Source: Ensifer adhaerens (GTDB lineage Bacteria > Pseudomonadota > Alphaproteobacteria > Rhizobiales > Rhizobiaceae). Taken from it: a stretch of 64,000 bases of DNA. The position numbers and the translations under genes are program-made. The notes below the pieces were generated by a model. It was given only the letters and a program-made list of their open reading frames with translations. It did no database searches and was not told the origin of the DNA. The stretch covers positions 3,110,501 through 3,174,500 of the forward strand of contig NZ_CP083350.1 in NCBI RefSeq assembly GCF_020035535.1, in the 5' to 3' direction. Below, piece after piece: positions 1 through 7,144 of this stretch; the first letter of the stretch is position 1; the number at the start of each line of letters is the position of its first letter.

Positions 1-448
1 CCAGGCATTCGCGCGTCACGTCATCGACGATGTTGAGCACGCGAAACCTCCTTCCGCAGGCAAACTGGTCGTGGACGAAATCCAGCGACCAGCGGGCATT
101 GGCCTTCGCTTCGACCAGGATCGGCGCACGCGTGCCGACGGCACGCCGTCTGGCTTTCCGCTTGCGGACCGACAGCCCTTCCTCGCGGTAGAGCCGGTAG
201 ATGCGATTGACGCCGGACGGCTCTCCGTCTCGCTTGAGCAGGACGAACAGCCGCCGATAGCCGAAACGCCGTCGCTCGTTGGCGAGGTCGCGCAGTCTTG
301 CCCGCAGTTCGACCTCCGGCGGCCGGCAGGACCGATAGCGCACCATCTTCCGATCAGCGGATATGATCTGGCAGGCCCGCCGTTCCGAAAGACCCATCAC
401 GGTCTTCAGATGCGCGACGGCTTCGCGCTTGGCGGCAGGCCCTACCAT
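1..448 (-). CDS. IS3-family transposase OrfB (partial, runs off the left edge)
   Basis: Catalytic half of the transposase. It is read in the -1 frame relative to orfA, beginning MVGPAAKREAV at 448. It continues through a segment typical of the HTH_21 region (GLSERRACQIIS) and reaches the start of the DDE integrase core, where WSLDFVHDQFACGRRFR contains the first catalytic Asp. The rest of the core is outside the window. The overlap with orfA contains a run of seven A on the minus strand (448-454), the usual programmed -1 slippage site that makes the OrfAB fusion. Confidence 0.85.
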   Translation of the reverse strand, partial: MVGPAAKREAVAHLKTVMGLSERRACQIISADRKMVRYRSCRPPEVELRARLRDLANERRRFGYRRLFVLLKRDGEPSGVNRIYRLYREEGLSVRKRKARRRAVGTRAPILVEAKANARWSLDFVHDQFACGRRFRVLNIVDDVTRECL

Positions 449-708
449 TTTTTTGCCAGAAGCTCGCGGAGCGCGGCAGCGTCCAGCATCTGCTCGGCCA
501 ACAGCTTCTTCAGCTTAGCATTCTCCTCCTCGAGCGCCTTGAGACGCTTCGCCTCGGAGACCTCCATACCGCCGTATTTGGCTTTCCAGTTATAAAAGGT
601 CGCTTCCGAAATCCCGTGCTTGCGGCAGAGCTCAGCCACCTTCGCGCCAGCCTCCTGCTCCTTCAGCACCGCAATAATCTGCTCTTCCGTAAATCTCTGC
701 TTCTTCAT
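442..708 (-). CDS. IS3-family transposase OrfA
   Basis: An 88-residue helix-turn-helix protein of the HTH_8/IS407 OrfA type. It starts MKKQRFTEEQIIAVLKEQEA, has the DNA-binding helices AELCRKHGISEATFYNWKAKYGG around residues 25-47, then a leucine-zipper-like coiled coil (LKALEEENAKLKKLLAEQ). It ends at the A7 slippery site with codons GCA AAA AAA TGG TAG. A -1 slip there joins it to OrfB. Length and motifs are those of an intact orfA. Confidence 0.9.
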   Translation of the reverse strand: MKKQRFTEEQIIAVLKEQEAGAKVAELCRKHGISEATFYNWKAKYGGMEVSEAKRLKALEEENAKLKKLLAEQMLDAAALRELLAKKW

Positions 709-771
709 GCGTCCGTCCTTAATCAGGCCGGACTCTAATCCAATCTGGAGGAAATTACCCGTGGCAGGTCA

Positions 772-1049
772 TCCCGATCCTAAATGGCTACTATGAGGAA
801 TCGCTTTTTCCAATTGGGGCAGAGGAGCGTCAGCGTCGATTCGCTCAGTTTGACCACGTTCGTAGGTTCGGCATGATTGATCTGCAGAAGTCTCTGGGCA
901 TGATTTTTCGGATTCCAGACACTTATGACATTACCAAGCGTTTCCCAAAGGCAGTTTTAGATGACGCCAACATCCCAGGCTATGCGCGACTCAATTATTC
1001 CGGTCACACAGTTTTTAGCCTTAAGAAGGACGATCTCCGCCTAAGATAG
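772..1049 (+). pseudogene. C-terminal fragment of a SAM-dependent methyltransferase-like protein, truncated by the IS3 element
   Basis: An open frame with no start codon runs from the IS boundary to a TAG at 1047. It encodes about 92 residues containing NGYYEESLFPIG, RRFGMIDLQKSLGMIF and YSGHTVFSLKKDDLRLR. The pattern resembles the C-terminal part of small class I methyltransferases found in rhizobial polysaccharide clusters, which is a family-level guess from memory. The N-terminal SAM-binding half is missing. It probably lies beyond the IS3 element, outside the window, or has been lost. Confidence 0.55.
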
Positions 1050-1184
1050 CCCCTCCAGATCACATAAGGTCCGATTGAGTTACACCCCATTATCTAGCCT
1101 CTTGTGCGCTCGCCTGTCCTTAGCGCTGCGGCGTGCGTATATGGGCTCTTCGGCCGTAAACGTCGCGTCAGGTGCGCGACGTTT

Positions 1185-1298
1185 TCACCAGTCCAGCCAT
1201 TGGCTCGACGTTGCTGTGTAGGCGCTACCGTTATCGGACAGATGTTCGATGGCATGGGGGGCACGAGTGCCACCGAAGCGTTTCTCGGTATGCGGCGT
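1185..1298 (-). pseudogene. IS3-family (IS2-like) transposase OrfB relic
   Basis: A 37-residue minus-strand segment reads EKRFGGTRAPHAIEHLSDNGSAYTA before degrading into an early stop. This matches the region around the second catalytic Asp of IS3-family OrfB, where the family has a pattern like IEWLSDNGSxYTA. Both ends are lost. It belongs to a different IS3 subgroup from the element at the left edge, judged only by this motif. Confidence 0.6.
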
Positions 1299-1320
1299 CC
1301 ACGCCCCATCGATTTTTCAG

Positions 1321-1336
1321 TGACCTGCCACTGAAC
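1321..1336 (+). repeat. IS3-type terminal sequence, first copy of a 16-bp direct repeat
   Basis: TGACCTGCCACTGAAC here is identical to 4323-4338 and resembles the outer end of the left-edge IS3 element (TGACCTGCCAC). The two copies bracket the IS66 element plus some flank and are likely ends of older, eroded IS3-family copies. Confidence 0.6.
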
Positions 1337-1470
1337 GTGAGCGCGACGAACATCCCACCTTTCCTTTTGTGATTGAGGCCGCGAGATCAGCTCCTTCATC
1401 GACAGGAGCGGAACGGAATGGTTGGAGATCGCGCTGATGCCATGCTTGAAGTCATGGATGAAGGCATGCA

Positions 1471-1478
1471 TGAAGCCA
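1471..1478 (+). repeat. Target-site duplication of the IS66 element, left copy
   Basis: TGAAGCCA directly precedes the left inverted repeat and is identical to 4278-4285 after the right inverted repeat. Eight bp is the duplication length known for the IS66 family. Confidence 0.9.
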
Positions 1479-1583
1479 GTAAGCGTCCGGTGAGCGGATT
1501 TTGCTGAACGAGCCAGTTAGGCGATGTTCTGGCATTAGAACCAGCATTAGTGCTGACACTAATTCCAGATCTGAGAGGTTGGC

Positions 1584-1946
1584 ATGGCTCGCATGGAGAT
1601 CATTTCCGGCGTTGAGCGTAGGCGGCGATGGTCGAAAGAAGCTAAGCTGGAGATATTGGCAGAAGCCGACCGGCCTGGCGTCCGCATTGGTGATGTAGCT
1701 CGTCGCCATGACATCTATCCGGCTCAGATCCGTTTATGGCGGCAGACACTTAGCCACTTCGAGGCGTCAACCTCGTTTCTTCCGGTACAGCTCGTCGACG
1801 AAGTAGGCCTCGGGCAGCCGCCTGTAGCTTCGCCGACGCCAGTGTTTATCGAGATCTCGCTCCGAAACGGGCGGGGTTTGAAAGTTCCAGCAGACATCGA
1901 GCGAAAGACGCTGGCATCGTTGATCGCCTGTGTGGAGGCAGCATGA
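1584..1946 (+). CDS. tnpA: IS66-family accessory transposition protein TnpA (IS66 Orf1)
   Basis: A 120-residue protein with the helix-turn-helix typical of IS66 TnpA. SGVERRRRWSKEAKLEILAEA near the N-terminus is followed by VARRHDIYPAQIRLWRQTL. Basic recognition residues are clear. The stop overlaps the tnpB start (ATGA at 1943-1946), consistent with translational coupling. It is required together with TnpB for transposition in characterised IS66 elements. It appears intact. Confidence 0.9.
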   Translation: MARMEIISGVERRRRWSKEAKLEILAEADRPGVRIGDVARRHDIYPAQIRLWRQTLSHFEASTSFLPVQLVDEVGLGQPPVASPTPVFIEISLRNGRGLKVPADIERKTLASLIACVEAA

Positions 1947-2290
1947 TCGGGCCATCGGGGAATGTGCGGGTCTATTTGGCCTGTGGGGTGACCGACATGC
2001 GTCGTGGGATTGATGGTCTCTCGGCGCTGGCCGAGACCGTCATAAAGGAAGCGCCAGGGTCCGGCGCCATCTTCGGGTTCCGCGGCAAGCGCGCGGATCG
2101 GATCAAGCTTTTATGGTGGGATGGCCAGGGGTTCTGCCTATTCTACAAGGTTCTGGAGCGCGGATATTTTCCTTGGCCGACGGCGAAGGATGGCGTGGCG
2201 CACCTGACACAGGCCCAACTTTCCATGCTTATCGAGGGGATCGACTGGCGTCGACCGGCGTGGACTTCCGCTCCCGGCCGAACGGGGTAA
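1943..2290 (+). CDS. tnpB: IS66-family accessory protein TnpB
   Basis: A 115-residue protein with the hallmark IS66 Orf2 pattern: VRVYLACGVTDMRRGIDGLS, then FGFRGKRADRIKLLWWDGQG and FCLFYKVLERGYFPWP. Length fits the family (about 115-120). It overlaps tnpA by four bases. The exact biochemical role of this family is not established. It is needed alongside TnpA and TnpC. Confidence 0.93.
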   Translation: MIGPSGNVRVYLACGVTDMRRGIDGLSALAETVIKEAPGSGAIFGFRGKRADRIKLLWWDGQGFCLFYKVLERGYFPWPTAKDGVAHLTQAQLSMLIEGIDWRRPAWTSAPGRTG

Positions 2291-2362
2291 ACACCTTATT
2301 TTACAAGGGAATCCAGGCAAAGATGCTAGCGCTTGAGGCGCAAATCGGCTACGTTTTTGGGC

Positions 2363-3931
2363 ATGAAAACAACGCCGCTGGACAGTCAGGACGAGCTTGC
2401 TGCTTTGCGGGTGCTCGTCGCTGAACAGGCGGCGAAACTCAGCGAGCAAGAAGCGGAGGTCGGCAAACGCGACTCCATTATCAGCCTTCTGCGCGCGCAA
2501 CTGGAACTGCTCCGCCATCGGCAGCATGGCCCTTCTTCGGAAAAGATCGATCGGAAGATCGAGCAATTTGAGCTGATGTTGGAGGAGATCGAGGCCTCTC
2601 GCGCGGAGGCCGAGATGCGCTCCGGGAAAGCCCCCTTGCCGGAGTTGGATGACGCACCTGGTAAGCCGAAGCGCAGACCTCTGCCGGATGGCCTGGCAAC
2701 CGAAGAGCTGGTCTATGCGGCCCCCTGCCGTTGCCCGACCTGTGGTGGCAGGTCTTTCCTGAAGGCGGCGGACAAGGTGGTCCAGGTGATGGAGCACGTA
2801 CCGGCGTCAGTGAAGATTGTCCGCCACGTCGAAAAGCGCATGATCTGCAAGGACTGCGATACGACGGTATCCGGCGAAATGCCGACCTTGCCGATCGAGC
2901 GAGGCAAACCCGGACCGGGCTTGCTCGCCCATATCATGGTCGCCAAATTCGACGACCACATTCCGCTCTATCGTCTATCCGAGATGTACGACCGGCTGGG
3001 GATAGACATCTCCCGGTCCGTGATGGCGGACTGGATGGGCCGTGTGTCCGTTCTGCTTTCGCCCCTCATTTTGCTGATCAGAGCCCATATCGCCGCGGTC
3101 GATCGAATACATACGGACGATACCCCGGTTGATGTTCTCGATCCTGGGCGAGGAAAGACAAAAACCGGTAGGGTCTGGGTCTATGTCTTCGATGGCAGTG
3201 GCTATCAAGATCCAACTCCCAGAGCCACTGCTTATTATTATAGCCCCGACCGCAAGGGCGCACATCCCGCAGACCACCTCGCTGACTTCAGCGGCGTGAT
3301 GCATGCGGATGGCTATGGTGGCTATAAGAAGCTTTACGGCAATCAGATCATCGAGGCCGCGTGCATGGCGCATGTGCGCCGCAAGTTCCATGACGTGATC
3401 AAACTCAAGCCATCACCGATCGCCGGGGAGGCGCTGACGCACATCGGCGCGCTCTACGATATCGAGGATCGTATCCACGGCATTCCGGCTGATGAGCGAC
3501 GCGCACTGCGCCAGGAACATGCCAGGCCCATCCTGAGGGACTTGAAGGTGTGGATCGAGGATACGCTTCCGACGTTGCCGCAGAAACAGAAGCTGGCGGA
3601 AGCGATGCGATACGCACTCTCGCGATGGGACGCATTGAGCGTTTACATCGACGACGGCCGTGTCGAAATCGACAACAATATAGCCGAACGTGCGATGCGC
3701 CCCCTCGGGATTGGCCGTAAGAACTGGCTCTTCGCCGGCTCGGACAAGGGCGGAGAGCGCATCGCCAATATCCTGACCATCATCGAAACGGCCAAACTGC
3801 ATGGCCACAATCCCGAAATCTACCTCACGGACGTCCTAACCCGGATCAAGGATTACCCAATAGACAGGCTGGAAGATCTGTTGCCATGGAATATGCTCCC
3901 AGCAGGTTCCGCACTGCAGAAGGCTGTATGA
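2363..3931 (+). CDS. tnpC: IS66-family transposase TnpC
   Basis: A 522-residue DDE transposase. It has an N-terminal coiled coil (residues 8-70, containing LRAQLELLRHRQHGPSSEKI), a zinc-finger-like CRCPTCGG followed by CKDC, and the catalytic core with IHTDDTPVD, MHADGYGGY and the Glu of NNIAERAMRP. The C-terminal GSDKGGERIANILTIIETAK is typical. I chose the ATG at 2363 (MKTTPLDSQ) because it fits family N-termini; an in-frame start at 2333 exists. It appears intact, so this element may still be mobile. Confidence 0.93.
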   Translation: MKTTPLDSQDELAALRVLVAEQAAKLSEQEAEVGKRDSIISLLRAQLELLRHRQHGPSSEKIDRKIEQFELMLEEIEASRAEAEMRSGKAPLPELDDAPGKPKRRPLPDGLATEELVYAAPCRCPTCGGRSFLKAADKVVQVMEHVPASVKIVRHVEKRMICKDCDTTVSGEMPTLPIERGKPGPGLLAHIMVAKFDDHIPLYRLSEMYDRLGIDISRSVMADWMGRVSVLLSPLILLIRAHIAAVDRIHTDDTPVDVLDPGRGKTKTGRVWVYVFDGSGYQDPTPRATAYYYSPDRKGAHPADHLADFSGVMHADGYGGYKKLYGNQIIEAACMAHVRRKFHDVIKLKPSPIAGEALTHIGALYDIEDRIHGIPADERRALRQEHARPILRDLKVWIEDTLPTLPQKQKLAEAMRYALSRWDALSVYIDDGRVEIDNNIAERAMRPLGIGRKNWLFAGSDKGGERIANILTIIETAKLHGHNPEIYLTDVLTRIKDYPIDRLEDLLPWNMLPAGSALQKAV

Positions 3932-4231
3932 TGGCTCGTTCGATGCACATTTATACGATCGAAAACGTCGCCGCCATGATCGGCGAAAACCTGGAACTGC
4001 TCAGAGAAATCTCCGCCAACTCGGACAATATCGACTACGGCGAAATGGTGCACGTCCACGACCGAAGAGGGCACAACCGGCTTCACGGACCGAGGCGTCG
4101 AATGCATCGAGGAGTTCCTAGCGGATATCCGGACATGGCACGGAGGAGTTCGCCAGTTTTTGGTCGATGAACAATGCGACCCTGAAACGATCGAGCGCAT
4201 AATGACCGACGAGCTAAAGCGCGCGCCCTAA
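3928..4231 (+). pseudogene. Frameshifted IS66 accessory ORF
   Basis: Starts with an ATGA overlap on the tnpC stop and reads MMARSMHIYTIENVAAMIGE. After about 45 codons, near 4060, one extra base shifts the frame. The second half continues in another frame as GFTDRGVECIEEFLADIRTW and ends DELKRAP at TAA 4229-4231. The span is 304 nt, one more than a multiple of three. Rejoined it would be about a 100-residue acidic protein, of the kind that accompanies some rhizobial IS66 elements. Function unknown. Confidence 0.7.
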
Positions 4232-4277
4232 CTCTGCGCCTCGAGCACGGCAAAAAATGCATTCGCCGGACGCTCAC

Positions 4278-4545
4278 TGAAGCCAGGCATGAGGGAAAGT
4301 ATCGTCGGATCGAGGTGATCACTGACCTGCCACTGAACTTTCATCCAGCGGCGACTAGAGCCCCGGCGGGTCGAGAATTGTCGAATTGTCGCCATAACTA
4401 CACCGAACAGGATACCTTGAAGCTTGAGCCTTCCTGCTTATGCTGAGTGTCCGGTCGAAAGTGGGGGCAATTCAGTCCAATACTAGGACTAGGACTTCCG
4501 ATGTTTGATAGCGCCTCATCAGGTGGCCGTCACTAGAGGCTTACC
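4278..4545. other. Spacer with target duplication and IS3-type end relic
   Basis: Begins with the right copy of the 8-bp duplication TGAAGCCA (4278-4285). At 4323 an IS3-type end starts, TGACCTGCCACTGAACTTTC, identical over 16 bp to 1321-1336. Just before it the plus strand reads like the start of an IS OrfA (RRIEVIT), then loses similarity. No gene is supported between here and the BNR-type gene that ends at 4546. Confidence 0.5.
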
Positions 4546-5943
4546 CTACGGCACGAATATGATTGGTGACGGTGGGGGGTTGCAAGCATTAGGCTGCGAC
4601 GAAGTGCACTTTCGGGCCTGATCGCGGTTAATTCCTTGAGAGAAGTAGATCATTGAACCGGCAGCCCCCCCGGCCTTTCCTTCGACTCTAATTCCGCGAC
4701 TATTCTTGCGGGCGTTGGCAAGACCGGGTGGCGGAGAAACATTAGGAGGATGGGATCCAACGGATTTCGCTTGTACCTTCGGTGCGTCTACAACCTTGAG
4801 GGTCTTAATGTCGAAAAAGACGCGTTTCCGTGGTTCTCCGGGGAAGGCAATATCAATACTGCCAACAGCACTGCCACTAACATTCAAATCTCCGAAGGAG
4901 GGCATACTTGGCACTGTTCCGCCGCCTGCAGCAACTGTCTGTCGTCCGGCGGTCGCTATGATTGACCGGCGCCACAATCCGCCTGAAGGAGAAGCAAGCA
5001 CAACGATGTTTTTTCCATCCTCGCCATAACGTGAGTAGGTCACAATAGGCTTGCCAGCAACTGTTACGTTCACTCGCGCTGAATTAAGGAGGCCTTCGTT
5101 CTCGCCGGTCGCTTCGATCATGTCGCTGTTGCCAGGATCCAATGGTGGAGCGATTGGCTTCCCGTTATGGTCTGTCCAGTGCACAAAATCACGCGTGCGA
5201 GCATAGGTAATCGCATAATTGGTCGCCAAGTCAGGGGCACGTCGCCAAACGACAGCGAGATGAAAGTAGCCGTCTCGGGACACCCGAAAGGCCGATGGAT
5301 ATGCATTCGTCGGTGAGCCACTCCCAGTTGACGCAAAGATTGGAGTGTTCAACACCCGTTGCCAGCTTTGGCCGTCCCGCACATTAACAAACCACTCGCC
5401 GTTTCCACTCATGCCGCTTCTGTACGCGAAGTAGAGTCTACCGTCCGCACTAGTCATAAAATTCGGATACGTGGTCCGGTCCTCGTCGCGCCCGATCATT
5501 GGAGATAACGAGATATCGCCGATGCTGTCGGAACTAGCTGCTGCACCATAGACGAGTGGGCTAACGTGCATGTTGGCAGCAACTTGAAGCCGCCCGTCGC
5601 TGTCAAAAGCAAGGGCCACGCTATTGTGGCTGTCCCACCCCGCAAATCGAGAGGGAAGCCGGGAGCGGCAGACCACACCCGAGAGAGGGTCGAGTTGTGC
5701 AACAGTCAGCCACCTGTCGGCATCGTAGTAGCCAAAGTAAATCAACTTGCCACGAGCGATAGCGTCAAATGCCACGGTAGCCCCCGACCAAGCATTATCG
5801 ATCTCGATCCCACTCCGCCCGTCACCGACCACGATGGGAACACCTTGTTGGCATGTAGATGCATTCGCAGGCATGCCGCTGAAAAGCTGCATTAGCACGG
5901 TTCCAATGAGGGCCCAACGGTGTAACGGCGGTATTTGGATCAT
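4546..5943 (-). CDS. Secreted BNR_4-type protein, possible polysaccharide lyase
   Basis: About 465 residues from the chosen ATG at 5943, where a signal peptide begins (MIQIPPLHRWALIGTVLMQL, cleavage likely after MPANA). A longer in-frame start at 6069 lacks such a signal. The body shows the BNR_4 beta-propeller pattern: YYDADRWLTVAQ, GWDSHNSVALAFDSDGRLQV, TYPNFMTSADGRLYFAYRSG and NAYPSAFRVSRDGYFHLAVVWR. The family includes PL24/PL25 ulvan lyases, in which a His in a WDSHN-type context and a Tyr are catalytic. Placed at the distal end of the polysaccharide cluster, it may trim the exported polymer. Enzymatic activity is inference. Confidence 0.65.
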   Translation of the reverse strand: MIQIPPLHRWALIGTVLMQLFSGMPANASTCQQGVPIVVGDGRSGIEIDNAWSGATVAFDAIARGKLIYFGYYDADRWLTVAQLDPLSGVVCRSRLPSRFAGWDSHNSVALAFDSDGRLQVAANMHVSPLVYGAAASSDSIGDISLSPMIGRDEDRTTYPNFMTSADGRLYFAYRSGMSGNGEWFVNVRDGQSWQRVLNTPIFASTGSGSPTNAYPSAFRVSRDGYFHLAVVWRRAPDLATNYAITYARTRDFVHWTDHNGKPIAPPLDPGNSDMIEATGENEGLLNSARVNVTVAGKPIVTYSRYGEDGKNIVVLASPSGGLWRRSIIATAGRQTVAAGGGTVPSMPSFGDLNVSGSAVGSIDIAFPGEPRKRVFFDIKTLKVVDAPKVQAKSVGSHPPNVSPPPGLANARKNSRGIRVEGKAGGAAGSMIYFSQGINRDQARKCTSSQPNACNPPPSPIIFVP

Positions 5944-6238
5944 CTTTTTTGAAACCGGGAACGTATACGTTGAAATGCCACCACTTCGACAGAAACAAGA
6001 TGGCTGGAACTGGGCGATTCCTGTAAATTTTGCGCGATCGATTGGTTTTGCCTTTGCTAGGTCGAGCATTCAGCTGGGGCACACAGGGTTAGTCCTTGAA
6101 GAGGAAATGCAACCCTTATCCCCCACCTTGCACCTCAAGAATTCTCCGACGCCAGTTCAAGCCGCACCACTTCCCGAAGCTTCCAGATAGCCGCACTCTT
6201 GTCGCGTCGCATCCATTGCTAGGCGATACATCATTATA

Positions 6239-7138
6239 TTAGTATGACTTTCGTAGGACACAACAAGGTTGCAGATAGGTCTCGCTATACTTTTCCTCGA
6301 ATCCTATAAATTCAAATGGCCAGTTTTTTCTAGCGTAATCTGGCGGAATTATTGATTCAACTTTGCGCGTAGAACGCGACGTACTTATGTTTCGACCATC
6401 AATGAAGACAAACTCACCCAAATCGTATTGCTTCTCATAATCCTCAACTTTGCCTCCCGTTAAGATCTTCCACTCTTCGGTTCGCAAATGACGCTTTGGT
6501 CTCGTTGTCAGACAAACAAGCCCTCCCGGCTTGAGAATTCGACGGAATTCAAACGCCCATGCATCGGCAATACTTCTGGGAAGATGGGAAAAACCCGAAA
6601 ACGCGTAGATGATGTCGAAGCTGTTTTCGCAGTACGGAAGAGGGGGGAGTGAATGTCGAAGTCGGAGGTCGCAATCACCGGGAAGTACACGCCTTGCTTC
6701 GGCCAACAGCGAAGCTGTTTCGTCGACCCCAGCCAGACAGTAAGCATCTGTATCTCGAAGAAAAAATCGCAGTATGCGCCCCCAAGAAACGCCAAATTCG
6801 AGGATGGTGGACTTTCGACCAATCACATTGCTATGGCGTTCCGCCATGCGACACACGAACCGCCAAAACATCCATGCATCACGTAGAGCTTCATCTCCGT
6901 ATTTGCCCACGGTCCTCTTTTGTATATCGACATCGGGGAGACCGAATGCCGGCGCCCGCCCACTTCCTTTGATTCTTCCGAACCAAGCCTCGTCACCGAG
7001 TTTCTGATGTTTCAACGCCGTCCCCAGAAGTTTTTGCATTCCTAGTCCATTTCTCGGCTGGTTTCGGCATAGCGTTAGTGCAACTGATCGCAAGCAGGCC
7101 ACCGCGACTACGATCAGCCGCTTCTCAAGATACGGCAA
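6239..7138 (-). CDS. Class I SAM-dependent methyltransferase
   Basis: 299 residues. The SAM-binding motif I is TILEFGVSWGRILRFF near residue 113, followed by CLAGVDETASLLAEA, NSFDIIYAFSGFSHLP and the post-motif RRILKPGGLVCLTTRPKRH typical of the Methyltransf_11 family. It lies 6 bp downstream of the tandem glycosyltransferase gene on the same strand, so it is probably co-transcribed. It may O-methylate a sugar of the exported polysaccharide. The acceptor cannot be read from sequence. Confidence 0.75.
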   Translation of the reverse strand: MPYLEKRLIVVAVACLRSVALTLCRNQPRNGLGMQKLLGTALKHQKLGDEAWFGRIKGSGRAPAFGLPDVDIQKRTVGKYGDEALRDAWMFWRFVCRMAERHSNVIGRKSTILEFGVSWGRILRFFLRDTDAYCLAGVDETASLLAEARRVLPGDCDLRLRHSLPPLPYCENSFDIIYAFSGFSHLPRSIADAWAFEFRRILKPGGLVCLTTRPKRHLRTEEWKILTGGKVEDYEKQYDLGEFVFIDGRNISTSRSTRKVESIIPPDYARKNWPFEFIGFEEKYSETYLQPCCVLRKSY

Positions 7139-7144
7139 ATATTC

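Larger units (their letters stand above)
1..771 (-). mobile_element. IS3-family insertion sequence (IS407-like group), cut by the window edge
   Basis: Minus-strand element with the two-frame orfA/orfB layout of IS3-family elements. Its outer end lies near 771 and on the minus strand begins TGACCTGCCACGGGTAAT. Related ends occur as relics at 1321 and 4323, so several elements of this group have visited the region. The other end lies beyond position 1. The flank from 772 resumes a broken host gene. Confidence 0.85.
1050..1478. other. Non-coding stretch with insertion-sequence relics
   Basis: No credible intact gene. The part near 1185-1298 is a transposase relic (separate entry). At 1321-1336 stands TGACCTGCCACTGAAC, an IS3-type terminal sequence, repeated in direct orientation at 4323-4338. 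The stretch ends at the 8-bp target site of the IS66 element. Open frames here are short and without a recognisable product. Confidence 0.6.
1479..4277 (+). mobile_element. Complete IS66-family insertion sequence (about 2.8 kb)
   Basis: The left end is GTAAGCGTCCGGTGAGCGGA. The right end, read inward on the minus strand, is GTGAGCGTCCGGCGAATGCA, giving imperfect inverted repeats. A perfect 8-bp duplication TGAAGCCA flanks it. It carries tnpA, tnpB and tnpC in the usual order, all on the plus strand, plus a frameshifted accessory gene. The intact duplication says this copy was placed by a single transposition and that neither end has been rearranged since. Confidence 0.95.

Noticed and set aside
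71..595. 174-codon open frame on the plus strand
   Set aside because: It lies opposite the IS3 transposase frames, whose motifs are clear, and its own translation shows no family pattern.
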